A stretch of 64,000 nucleotides of DNA from Pseudomonas mosselii. GTDB lineage: Bacteria > Pseudomonadota > Gammaproteobacteria > Pseudomonadales > Pseudomonadaceae. This document shows, piece by piece, positions 8,015 to 17,900 of the stretch (within the stretch, counting starts at the first letter, position 1; every line of letters starts with the position of its first letter). Under the pieces are notes generated by a model, which searched no databases, had not been told where the DNA came from, and saw nothing but the letters and a program-made list of their open reading frames with translations. The stretch is taken from positions 124,001 to 188,000 of the forward strand of contig NZ_VAUO01000007.1 in assembly GCF_005796105.1 (NCBI RefSeq). Direction: 5' to 3'. Position numbers and translations under genes: made by a program.

Positions 8015-9349
8015 ATGCTGCACTCGCCCCGCCTTACCCAGCTGGCCCTGACCATCGCCCTGGTCATCGGCGCGCCCCTGGCCACTGCCGCCGAGCCGGC
8101 CAAGCCAGCCGTTGCCGCCAAGCCGGCGGCGGTCCCGGCCACCGAGGTGACCGCCAAGGCGCCGCTGCCGCTCGAAGAGCTGCGCACTTTCGCCGAGGTC
8201 ATGGACCGCATCAAGGCGGCGTACGTCGAGCCTGTGGATGACAAGACCCTGCTGGAAAACGCCATCAAGGGCATGCTCAGCAACCTTGACCCGCACTCGG
8301 CCTACCTGGGCCCAGAAGACTTCCAAGAGTTGCAGGAAAGCACCAGTGGCGAATTCGGCGGCCTGGGCATCGAAGTGGGCATGGAAGACGGCTTCGTCAA
8401 GGTCGTTTCGCCGATCGACGACACTCCCGCGTCGCGCGCCGGCATCGAGGCCGGCGACCTGATCGTCAAGATCAACGGTGCCCCGACACGCGGCCAGACC
8501 ATGACCGAAGCGGTCGACAAGATGCGCGGCAAGATCGGCGAGAAGATCACCCTGACCCTGGTACGTGACGGCGGCACCCCGTTCGATGTGACCCTCGCCC
8601 GCGCGGTGATCCAGGTCAAGAGCGTGAAGAGCCAACTGCTGGAGAACGACTACGGCTATATCCGTATCACCCAGTTCCAGGTCAAGACCGGCGACGAAGT
8701 AGGCAAGGCCCTGGCCAAGCTGCGCAAGGACAACGGCAAGAAACTGCGCGGCGTGGTGCTGGACCTGCGCAACAACCCCGGCGGCGTGTTGCAGGCGGCG
8801 GTAGAAGTGGCTGACCACTTCCTCACCAAGGGCCTGATCGTCTACACCAAGGGCCGTATCGCCAACTCCGAACTGCGCTTCTCGGCCGATCCGGCCGACG
8901 CCAGCGAAGGCGTGCCGCTGGTGGTGCTGATCAACGGCGGTAGCGCCTCGGCCTCGGAAATCGTCGCCGGCGCCCTGCAAGACCAGAAGCGCGCGGTGCT
9001 CATGGGTACCGACAGCTTCGGCAAGGGCTCGGTGCAAACCGTGCTGCCACTAGCCAATGACCGTGCGCTTAAACTCACCACCGCCCTGTACTTCACCCCT
9101 AACGGCCGCTCGATCCAGGCCCAGGGCATCGTGCCGGACATCGAGGTGCGCCCAGCCAAGCTCACCGCCGAGGCCGACACCGAGAACTTCAAGGAAGCCG
9201 ACCTGCAAGGGCACTTGGGCAACGGCAATGGCGGCGCCGACCGCCCGACCGGCAGCACCAAGCGCAAGGAACGCCCACAGGACAACGACTTCCAGCTCAG
9301 CCAGGCCCTGAGCCTGCTCAAGGGCTTGAACATCACCAAGGGCGACTGA
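8015..9349 (+). CDS. Carboxy-terminal processing protease (S41 family)
   Basis: 444-residue periplasmic serine protease. There is a signal peptide at 1 to about 26 (LALTIALVIGAPLATAAEP), an Ala/Pro-rich linker, a PDZ domain (about 105-190, FGGLGIEVG) and the S41 catalytic core. The Ser/Lys dyad is in GGSASASEIVAGAL (about residue 310) and SFGKGSVQTV (about 335). The ATG at 8015 is preceded by CAGGAG; the longer frame starting inside envC is not used. The family trims C-termini of envelope proteins. The deacetylase-fold gene starts 8 bases after the stop, suggesting an envC-ctp-yibQ operon. Confidence 0.93.
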   Translation: MLHSPRLTQLALTIALVIGAPLATAAEPAKPAVAAKPAAVPATEVTAKAPLPLEELRTFAEVMDRIKAAYVEPVDDKTLLENAIKGMLSNLDPHSAYLGPEDFQELQESTSGEFGGLGIEVGMEDGFVKVVSPIDDTPASRAGIEAGDLIVKINGAPTRGQTMTEAVDKMRGKIGEKITLTLVRDGGTPFDVTLARAVIQVKSVKSQLLENDYGYIRITQFQVKTGDEVGKALAKLRKDNGKKLRGVVLDLRNNPGGVLQAAVEVADHFLTKGLIVYTKGRIANSELRFSADPADASEGVPLVVLINGGSASASEIVAGALQDQKRAVLMGTDSFGKGSVQTVLPLANDRALKLTTALYFTPNGRSIQAQGIVPDIEVRPAKLTAEADTENFKEADLQGHLGNGNGGADRPTGSTKRKERPQDNDFQLSQALSLLKGLNITKGD

Positions 9350-9357
9350 TACTCCCC

Positions 9358-10125
9358 ATGCGTTATCTGTTGTGTCTGCTGTGCTGCCTGTTGGCCGGCG
9401 TCGCGCAAGCGGCCCCGGCCAGCAAGGCCTACATGAGCATCATCATTGACGACCTAGGCCAGAATACCGAGCGCGACGCACGCACCCTGGCACTGCCGGG
9501 GCCGGTTACCCTGGCAATCATGCCCGATACCCCGCATGCCACGGATTTCGCTCGCCAGGCCCACAAGGCCGGCAAGACGGTGATCCTGCACATGCCCATG
9601 GATCCGGCCACCGGCCCCTACGCCTGGCACCCCGAGTTACCCTTGCCGGAACTGGCGAGCCGACTGGACGCAGCATTGGCCAAGGTGCCCTATGCCGCCG
9701 GCATCAACAACCACATGGGCAGCCGCATGACCTCACAACGCGAGGCCATGGCGTGGTTGATGAGTGAGCTGCAACGCCGCAAGCTGTTCTTCGTCGACAG
9801 TCGTACCAGTGCCTCCACGGTGGCCGGCGCCCAGGCCCAAGCTGTGGGCCTGGCGCACGTCTCCCGCGATGTCTTCCTGGACGACGAACGTACGGTCGAG
9901 GCCATCGACCGCCAGTTGCGTCTAGGCGTCGAACTGGCGCGGCAGCAGGGCTCGGCCGTACTGATCGGCCACCCCTACCCCCAGACGCTGCAAGTACTGG
10001 AGCGTGCGCTGCCTCGGCTGAAGGCTGAAGGGATCGAACTGGTGAGTATTGCGCAAATGATTGCCGAGCGTGCCAATCAGGCCATGCCTGCCCATGGCAA
10101 GCATGGCCGCTATAGCAATCGCTAG
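9358..10125 (+). CDS. Divergent polysaccharide deacetylase family protein (YibQ type)
   Basis: 255-residue exported protein with a signal peptide (1 to about 19, LLCLLCCLLAGVAQA) and the divergent polysaccharide-deacetylase (DUF610) fold. Motifs are MSIIIDDLGQN with the paired aspartates, VILHMPMDP, GINNHMGSRMT and VLIGHPYPQTL. The substrate is unknown. It sits 8 bases after ctp, in the conserved envC-ctp-yibQ neighbourhood linked with envelope and peptidoglycan turnover. It converges on the large gene at 10131 with only 5 bases between stops. Confidence 0.9.
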   Translation: MRYLLCLLCCLLAGVAQAAPASKAYMSIIIDDLGQNTERDARTLALPGPVTLAIMPDTPHATDFARQAHKAGKTVILHMPMDPATGPYAWHPELPLPELASRLDAALAKVPYAAGINNHMGSRMTSQREAMAWLMSELQRRKLFFVDSRTSASTVAGAQAQAVGLAHVSRDVFLDDERTVEAIDRQLRLGVELARQQGSAVLIGHPYPQTLQVLERALPRLKAEGIELVSIAQMIAERANQAMPAHGKHGRYSNR

Positions 10126-10130
10126 GCACC

Positions 10131-13100
10131 TCAGTCGAACGGGATGATGCCTTCGGCCTGCTCCAGGGTGAGCTTGCCTCGGTGCACCCTTACGCCACTG
10201 CCGGGTTGGCTGCTATGGCGTCGCTGACCCCAGGTTTTCAAATGGCCAACGGTAAATTCCCGTGCCAGGGCATCATCCGTAGCCACATGGAAGTGCGCTG
10301 CCCAGATACTTCGCCCTTTGGTGTCTCCAGGCTGCATCAAACGCTGGATTTCATACTCGTCGAACTTCGTGTGGTTAGCCATGGACCGACGCTCTACGTA
10401 ACGCACCTTGAGCAGTTTCTGGTCATGCAGAAAACGCAGGGCTTCGGCAGTCGGGTATTTGGTATTGGTGTACAACGTGATCAGCTTCAACTGTTTCTCA
10501 GCGTTCAGCTTATCTGCTGCGGCCTCCAGGCTTTTGATCAACGCAGGATTGGCGTTTTCCTCATTGAGCCTAACCGACTCACGGTTGAGCTTTTTCATCT
10601 GCTGGTCGAAAAGCTTGATGATCAGCGAGGCCTTGATATCGTTATTGACATAATCAGCCGCCTTGAGCACGAGTGCGTCATTTTCATCCAGCAAGCGTTG
10701 CACTTGCATGGCCGTATCGTCGGATAGACCTTCAGGCTCAAGCGGGACTGCCGGTTCCTGACGCTCCTGCCACTCGCCATCACGCCAATCGAAGATGGCA
10801 GATACGCTCCGATCGACCGGATCAAGCACTTCAAGCAGGCGCTCCCCCTCTACCTCCCGCTCGGTACCGATCAGAAGCTGCCCTTCGGCGTTGCGCACTA
10901 TCTGCTGGTGCTCATGCGTGACAGCGTAGGCAACCCGCCTAGGCGTAACTACACCACCCTCTTGCTCCTGGATCGCATCGACCAAACGCGTGCCCGCATC
11001 GAGTTTGAGCTTTTCCAGCTCGATGAAATAACCTTCCAGAATTTGAAAGTCAACGAGCTCAGCGTCTTCGTTGACAATACCGCTGTAGTTGAGCAGGGCT
11101 GCGGTGTATTCGTCCCAGGCCTCCTGAAGGATGGAAATGCGGTCTTCGACCGACAAGTTGGTGAAATCAAGTTCGCCATGCGCACCTGCCGCATTACGCA
11201 GGGCAGTTCCGATCAGTTCATCACGGAGTTGGGCGATACGGCGCTGGCCCATAGGTGCATCGAGGTGCAGGGCCAAGTCTGCAATCACCGTTGCCTGATG
11301 ATAGCGCAACTGCACAGTGCTGACTCTGCGCTCCTTGGTCAGCTCTGCCGCAGTCACGATCTTCGTATTGCCCAACTTGATCTGTAGATCAGCAGGCGTG
11401 TCGCTCAATAGCACATCCAGGTTCTCGGACGCTTTAAGCATGCGATCCTGGAAGGCCCTCATGTTCTCTAGTTTCTGGCGATAAAGGCCATAGGCCTCAC
11501 GCACCTCGCCTATCGGCTGCCCCTCCAGGCGCTGCTGTAGATCAAAATACTCCTGGTAGTCAATCAGCTCGGTCAGCTCATTGAAAATTAAATGGTTGTT
11601 GGCAATTTGCCGGCTCTGACTGTCCTTTTTCCGCGCCACCAACTGCTCATCCAGGCCGACTCGAAAACGTGTGAACTTGGGCTCTTTTAGCCGCTCATAA
11701 CTCGTCAGCAGTTGTGCATCAAGAGATACATTCCCCTCGATCAGATGAACTGCCTGATCGCGCTTGGCAAGCAGCTGAGCACTGTCTTGGGCGAGACGCT
11801 CATCGTAGAGGGCCACCATCGCCACCGAATTATCCAGCGCCTGCCCCTGACCTAGCGACGCTTGCTTGGCCTGCTCTCTGCTCCGCAACGCTTTTAGATT
11901 GGAGACTTGCCCTTGCAACTTGAGTACTGCAGGGGATAGCGCGTCGAACTGGTCCGCGTTGCTCCGGATTTGATCAGCGAGCCGGTCGGTTTCTTGTATC
12001 AGATTCTCATAACGCTCTTTAAGTCTCGCACGCGCATCGCGTCTTGGCGGCATGCCTCCCGCGAGACGCAGCGAACCATCCACTCGCCAGACACCCGTCG
12101 TCGAGGTCAACCACGGCCCGTATCCGCCTTTACCATCCTGCACGCGCACGCCCTCATCAGACACCTCGACGGGATAGGCATACCCTGTCATGGTTGCATA
12201 CAACTGACCGTCGATCAGGTACAAGCCCGCGTTATCACCGGTGGTCAGCAATGCCGATTGGGACAGCTCAACCCCCGAGCGCATGGCCAGCAGGGCCTGT
12301 CGCTGCGCAGGGGGTATCCAGTTGAGCCCTTGGTTGCCACGCCAAGAAAGATCGAGCTGGCGCCCCGGCAATTCCATCAGCGCGCCAACGGTGGCGGCAG
12401 GCTCAGTGCGCGGCAACACCGACATTTCGGCGAAGGCACCGCGCTGGGCGGCTCGCCCCTCGAACGCAGAGGCCTCCACAGGTCTGGCGCCACCCTCGAC
12501 GGGGATGTTGGGTTGTCGGAGGTGCAGCAAACTCATGCCCAGGTTTAAGAGCAAATCCACCACCGCCGCCGATCGATTGAATTCGTTTTGTCGCTCAAGC
12601 GCTTGTAGGTCACTTTGCAGCGAGCCCAGCAACTGCGCCAGCCACGCCACGCTGGCCACCGGGCCGCTCAGCACCTGGGTCACGACATCAAACAGCAGCC
12701 AGGCCCCTTCGGTAAGTGTCTCCCAGCGCCGTTCTGCGTTGGACGTGGACTGCATGTCCGCGATCTCCACCAGCAAGTCGCGGTTAGCGTCGTAGAGTCT
12801 TGCGTCAAGGTCGCGGATCCAGTACTGCACGTGAATCACGGGTGGCTCGGGGCGCTCGGGCAATGCGTAAGGATCGATGCCAATGCTGCTCAGGTGCGGC
12901 TCGCTGAAGCCGCCGCGGTCATAAATATGGCGAACCTGCGGATCCATCCAATCCAGGATGCTGTCCTGCAACAGCGGAGACTGCTGAATGTGCTCGAGCA
13001 ATGCGCCCAAACTTGCGTACTGGCGAAGCGTGTCCTGCTTGTACAGCGGTCGATACAGCAGCACCAGACGAGGCTCAGCGCAGTACAGCAAATACATGCC

Positions 13101-14795
13101 ACGCACCTGCTCATGCCGCGTGGACTGCGGCTGACGCTTGAACGCCAGGGGTATTAGGACCACACGCGGCGATAACGAGTCCTGATGACCGTTGCAGAAA
13201 TCAACCACCGCCTGCAGACCATCATCGGTGATTTTGCCGTTGAGCTTGGCTGTAAGGGCGCTGAACCACAAGCTGCTGCGCCACTCCCTGGCAAAGCGCT
13301 GTAGCCGCAGCGGACGATGCTGCGGGTCATCCAAGTGTTCGGCGACATACACCGGGTAAGTACCGCCAATATCGACCTGACTTACCAAGCGCCTGGCGGC
13401 ATCGGCATCCAGCCATGCAGGCCCGGCCTCGCCGTTGGCATGACGAATACGTGAAATCGAAGCATTTTTTAGCGCGCCAAGATTGCCGATGGCGAACTCG
13501 GTCAGGCTTTTTTCGCCCACGATTTCGATGGGCTCACCACCACCGCTCCCCCCCCCGGATCCGCCAGGCATACCGTGCGCCACGAAGAACTCGAGCATCA
13601 GGTCATCGGGCGACGTTTCTTCGTTGTAGTCAAGACGCATCCGGTCGACCAAACGCTGCCTGGCGTAGTGCTGCAAGCTATGCACCCCATCCAACGCAGC
13701 AACGCCGTCAGCGTCCAGATTAGCGATTGCCAGCTGATGCAATGCGTACTGGTAAGCGAAGCTGTCACGGCTTGAGCCGGCACTTATCCCCGGGGGCACA
13801 TGGACCGCTGGAGTATCGTCGGGGTAAGCCGCGAACCACTGCGCCGGGTCGCTCAATTGGGCGAACAGCCGCTCAAGTGCGGCAACGTCGACCAAGCGCC
13901 CGTAGCACACCTGCTCGACCTGGGTGAACATAGTCTCCAGCAACAACGCGGCTTGCTGTGCGAACACATCACCCTCGACCGGGAACGCCTGCCAAGCCAT
14001 TTCATCGAACCGGTAGTTGAGAGCCAATTCGTTGCGCAGGGCCACGGCGAAGGCGCTCATCGACTCAAACCTGCGCACCGTTCCCGAGGGAGCGCACCAC
14101 AACACCACCTGACGCTCGTCCCACTCACCGGTTACCAGCAAATGGCAGAGCATGTGGTCCCAACGCTCATCACCCGCCTTGAGGCTGGCCTGCACGAAAC
14201 TCACCGGCGGCTGATCGCTGCCGCCACGCAGCACGCCACGGATACAAGCCTGCTCCTGCGCATCCAGGCCCTGCAAAGACAAACCACGCAACAGAGACGT
14301 CCTCAACAACAGCTGGATCCAACGGTCTCGGCTGACACCCGCTTCACCGATTCCTTTCCAGTAATCGAGTTGCGCGTTGCAGAAGTGTTGCGGCAATTGC
14401 TCGATCAACGCATTGAGCGATGCGCTCAGGTCAGGGAGCTGGCGCGTATCCAGAGCATGTGTGGAACCGTAGAAGCGGTAGGGCTCGACTAAGCCGAGGT
14501 TGTGATGACGCCCTTGCACAGGCTGCAGGTCAACGCTGTAGCTCTGTAGAAAGCCTTGGAGTAGCCAGTCGACGATTGGCTGTGTGGTCCAGTAGGGCGT
14601 CGAAGGGTCGGGACTGTCTAACATGAACACATCGGCAGAGGGCAGGGTCGGCTGCGCGAAAGCGAGCCATGGCAGTTCCGCCTGCAAGGCCTTGAGCAAC
14701 TGTTCGCTGGCGACTTGGCGCAGCGTGGGGCGAGCGCTGAAATGCAACGCAACTGCTCGGTTGAAATCAAATGTAGGGGCGCTGGAAGTAGGCAT
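10131..14795 (-). CDS. Giant ToxA_N/DUF6543-like protein A (toxin-like)
   Basis: 1554 residues with no signal peptide. AGGAG lies 8 bases before the ATG. It is collinear with the 1549-residue protein at 14948-19597; shared blocks are SARPTLRQV, LTEFAIGNL, QVDIGGTYP, VLLYRPLY, GGFSEPHL, SNAERRW, ISILQEAWDEY and IWAAHFHVATDDA. I read this as the Pseudomonas family generally annotated as dermonecrotic-toxin (ToxA_N/DUF6543) proteins, though this is recognition, not a search. Features: a glycine-rich linker GGSGGGSGGGE near 410 encoded by a G9 run, hydrophobic helices at about 698-727 and 742-758, a beta-rich segment (GLYLIDGQLY...GVWRVDG), a coiled coil at about 920-1000 and a charged helical C-terminal third ending in the AHFH block near 1498. 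No NEL ubiquitin-ligase domain, RHS repeats or secretion gene is visible. Activity is unknown. Confidence 0.75.
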   Translation of the reverse strand: MPTSSAPTFDFNRAVALHFSARPTLRQVASEQLLKALQAELPWLAFAQPTLPSADVFMLDSPDPSTPYWTTQPIVDWLLQGFLQSYSVDLQPVQGRHHNLGLVEPYRFYGSTHALDTRQLPDLSASLNALIEQLPQHFCNAQLDYWKGIGEAGVSRDRWIQLLLRTSLLRGLSLQGLDAQEQACIRGVLRGGSDQPPVSFVQASLKAGDERWDHMLCHLLVTGEWDERQVVLWCAPSGTVRRFESMSAFAVALRNELALNYRFDEMAWQAFPVEGDVFAQQAALLLETMFTQVEQVCYGRLVDVAALERLFAQLSDPAQWFAAYPDDTPAVHVPPGISAGSSRDSFAYQYALHQLAIANLDADGVAALDGVHSLQHYARQRLVDRMRLDYNEETSPDDLMLEFFVAHGMPGGSGGGSGGGEPIEIVGEKSLTEFAIGNLGALKNASISRIRHANGEAGPAWLDADAARRLVSQVDIGGTYPVYVAEHLDDPQHRPLRLQRFAREWRSSLWFSALTAKLNGKITDDGLQAVVDFCNGHQDSLSPRVVLIPLAFKRQPQSTRHEQVRGMYLLYCAEPRLVLLYRPLYKQDTLRQYASLGALLEHIQQSPLLQDSILDWMDPQVRHIYDRGGFSEPHLSSIGIDPYALPERPEPPVIHVQYWIRDLDARLYDANRDLLVEIADMQSTSNAERRWETLTEGAWLLFDVVTQVLSGPVASVAWLAQLLGSLQSDLQALERQNEFNRSAAVVDLLLNLGMSLLHLRQPNIPVEGGARPVEASAFEGRAAQRGAFAEMSVLPRTEPAATVGALMELPGRQLDLSWRGNQGLNWIPPAQRQALLAMRSGVELSQSALLTTGDNAGLYLIDGQLYATMTGYAYPVEVSDEGVRVQDGKGGYGPWLTSTTGVWRVDGSLRLAGGMPPRRDARARLKERYENLIQETDRLADQIRSNADQFDALSPAVLKLQGQVSNLKALRSREQAKQASLGQGQALDNSVAMVALYDERLAQDSAQLLAKRDQAVHLIEGNVSLDAQLLTSYERLKEPKFTRFRVGLDEQLVARKKDSQSRQIANNHLIFNELTELIDYQEYFDLQQRLEGQPIGEVREAYGLYRQKLENMRAFQDRMLKASENLDVLLSDTPADLQIKLGNTKIVTAAELTKERRVSTVQLRYHQATVIADLALHLDAPMGQRRIAQLRDELIGTALRNAAGAHGELDFTNLSVEDRISILQEAWDEYTAALLNYSGIVNEDAELVDFQILEGYFIELEKLKLDAGTRLVDAIQEQEGGVVTPRRVAYAVTHEHQQIVRNAEGQLLIGTEREVEGERLLEVLDPVDRSVSAIFDWRDGEWQERQEPAVPLEPEGLSDDTAMQVQRLLDENDALVLKAADYVNNDIKASLIIKLFDQQMKKLNRESVRLNEENANPALIKSLEAAADKLNAEKQLKLITLYTNTKYPTAEALRFLHDQKLLKVRYVERRSMANHTKFDEYEIQRLMQPGDTKGRSIWAAHFHVATDDALAREFTVGHLKTWGQRRHSSQPGSGVRVHRGKLTLEQAEGIIPFD

Positions 14796-14846
14796 GCGTA
14801 TGCTCCTGATTGATGAACAGCCAGCATCACGCTCCAGTTCGCGCTT

Positions 14847-14860
14847 CAGGTGTTACATAT
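14847..14860 (-). promoter_or_regulatory. Shared promoter-region motif, upstream of giant gene A
   Basis: The minus strand reads ATATGTAACACCTG about 50 bases before the start codon. Almost the same word (TTATGTAGCACCTG) lies about 57 bases before the paralogous gene. TATGTA could be the -10 element; no convincing -35 is seen. Confidence 0.45.
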
Positions 14861-14874
14861 TGCATGCAGAATCG

Positions 14875-14902
14875 AAAAGGCCCTGCTTGTGGCAGGGCCT
14901 TC
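14875..14902 (-). terminator. Terminator of giant gene B
   Basis: On the minus strand AAGGCCCTGC-CACAA-GCAGGGCCTTTT, an 8-10 bp GC stem followed by T4. It lies between the two giant genes and directly upstream of the putative promoter of the next one, so each gene appears to be its own transcription unit. Confidence 0.8.
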
Positions 14903-14947
14903 TTCCAGGGCTTATCACGTGTACACACGCCCAAACAACTGGCTGAA

Positions 14948-17900
14948 TCAGGCTGGGCTGTTCCACAGCTCAGCGAACACAGCCTGCGCCTGCGTCAAAC
15001 GGCCTCGATGCAACCGCTCGCCACGCTCAGCCAGTGCCTGAGCATCCTGCCAACCCATGAAACGCTGCTCCCACGTTTTCAGATGACCTGCGGTGAACGC
15101 CGCCGGCAGCGCATCGTGAGTTGCAAAATGAAAGTGCGCAGCCCAGATGATCTTGCCGGGCTTACCGCCCGGAGCGCCGCGCAGTTGGATCGAATATTCG
15201 TCCATGGCTGAACCGTCCTTGAGCAGTTGGCGATTACCTTTGCTCTTGATCAGCAACCGTTTTTGTTCGTGCAAGTAGAGCAAGCCGTCCGCTTCAGGGT
15301 AAGGCGTGTTGGCATAAGCCTTGACCAACAGGTCCTGACGCCGCTGCGGCCAACTGCCCAGAACCTCGACCAGTTTTTTGTGGGAGAAACCGCCTTCTTC
15401 GGCCAAGGCACCAGCAAGCCTTTCGAGACGATCAATATGATCGTCAACCGTGTTTTTCAGGTCGCGAATGTTCAGGCCTTGGCGGGTGAGTGCCTCCAGT
15501 CTCTGCTCCAGCGGTTTATCCAGGGCAAGCTCATCGAGCGCTTGCTTGACCAATTCCGCCCGAGCACCGTCGGGAACCACGGGGACCGGCACACGCTCGA
15601 TCCAGACCCCCTCCACCAGGTCGAAGCGTTTGAGCACGGCATGCTCAAACGTTCGACCGGCTACCTCGACAACAGGGACACCATCGACATCGACCTCGCG
15701 ACCTATGGCAATCTGGCCATCGCGGCCATACACCACGCGTTGCTGGGACTGTTCGATGGGATAAGGACGACGCTGGGGCGCCAAGGGGACTCGGCTTTCC
15801 AACGCCCGTGTCGCGTCGATCAGCATGGCATTGGCCGACTGCTTCAACGCCTTCATATCCCGCTCGAAGGCCTCCAGCATTGCCAGGTCAACGAACGCAC
15901 CCCCCTCACGCTTGATGTCGATGGCGTTGATGATCGCGGTGCTGTACTCATCCCACGCCACCTGCAACACTTCGATCCGGTCGGCTGCCGACAGATTGCT
16001 CAACGGCAGTTGCGCGTGGGCATTGGAGGCGACACTCAGCGCTGGGCTCATCAGCCGCTCGCGATAGCCCAGCAGCGTCTCGTATGCCCCTTCCTGCTCA
16101 AGCCCTAGGGACAGTTCCATGTGGTAAGCAGCCAGTTCGAAGATCATGTCTTGCGTCGTGATCGTACGGTTCGCGATCCAATCGCCGAGGGTAACGGCCT
16201 GACCATTACCCTCGGCGGCCGGGACCATTACATGATTTTCAGGCACCTGCACGATGTACTCATCCAACACGGCACTGGCTTCGACCATTTGCTGGCTAAA
16301 CTCGGCGGCTAAGGGCAAATGCCGCTTGTACTCCATGTAGAGATCCCGCACCTCGCTGATCCGATGGCCGTGGATCGCTTTTTCGAGGCGAAGTAGCTCA
16401 GGGGAATCGGCAATCGTCGCCAGCCGCGCGATTATATTGTTGCCGTATCTGACGATCTCGACGCACGAATCCAGTCGCAACGCCGCCAGCATCTCTTTCG
16501 AGTGACGAGAAACAAGCGCAGGATGCCGGGTTTTCAACTCGATCGCGCTATCAAGCCGCGTGATCAATTGCTTGTTCTGGTCGATCAACTCCCTTAGCGC
16601 TTTCACGTAATTCAGTGTTGCCTCTCGGTATTCAGCCTGCTTGCCGGCGATACGTCCCTGGACATCTGCTACCAACTGAGCACGTTGCTCGGCTTTCTCA
16701 TCCGGCAACTGACTGAACCTGTCCAGCAGGGCGGCGAGCCTATCGAGCTCAGTTGTCAACTGCTGGATCTTGAGTTGCAGCCCCTGGGTTACCGGATGGC
16801 GCGCCTGCAAATCCTTGATCTGCGCATAGCAATCACTCAGCACGCGGTCAAATTGCCCTTGCGGCGCACCCCGTACGCGCCGCCCAGAACCACCAAACAG
16901 GAAGCCATCGGCCCTGACACGCCAAACGCCATCATCCACCAGCAGCGGGCCTGGTTCTCCGTGCGGACCAACGATGCGTCGCCCATGATCGTCATGCAAC
17001 ACCTGGTAGGACTTACCGCCGATCACGACATAAAACCGATCGCCCACACGCGCAAGACCGTTGGCCCGAATAGCATTCGTCAAATCAACGTTCGCCACGT
17101 AGGGCTCCAGAGTCTTGCTTTGTGCGGCAGGCCCCTGCCCCCAGCCATGGCCTTGCGAAACAGGACCTACCTGCTCGTAGAGCGAGCCAATGGTCTGACT
17201 CAAAGCGAATTCAGCCTGGGTCAAGGGTAGAGTGGCCAGGTCACCACGCGGGATGGCCCTGTAGACCGACTCGCCATGCAATACCCGACTGGGGGCGGCA
17301 ACCTCAGGCTGGCGTTCGTGCAACAACGCCATTGCCACGGCCACGGCGACGTTCGCGCCCAGCAGCGTATCGGAAACACCACGCTCGGCATCGGAGGTTC
17401 TTTCGAGAAATGGCGAGAGCAAGCCCACCAAAGCGGCCACGCGCCCTAACAGCCCCGGCAACACGGGTGCGGCCAAGTCGAAGCACAGCCAGCCGAACTG
17501 CTTCAGCACTGCCCAGCGATGCTCTGCGTTGGACACCGACTGCCGATCCGCCAGTTCGACCACCGCAGCCCGCTTGCTGGCGAACATGCGCACGTCGATA
17601 TCGGCCAAATAAGGGTTGAGCCTCAACCTTGGTGGCTCAACGCGCCCAGGCAGGATCGACGTGTCGAAAATCGGTCGATGCAAGTGTGGTTCGAGAAAAC
17701 CGCCATTGGCATAGATGGCGCGCGCGTCTTCAGGTAACCAGGCCAGCACGCTGTCCTGCAACTCTCCAGGCTGGCTTACGGCAGCCATCAGTCCCGCTTG
17801 ATCGTTGAACTGCAACAGTGTGCGTTGCGCATACAGCGGCCGATACAGCAACACCACCGACGGTTGTTTCAGCACGATTGCGTACATGCAGGCCACCGTG

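Noticed and set aside
10182..14492. Several plus-strand frames of 80-230 codons opposite giant gene A, considered as possible immunity genes
   Set aside because: None has an SD, hydrophobic or conserved pattern, and all lie fully antisense to conserved blocks of the giant protein.
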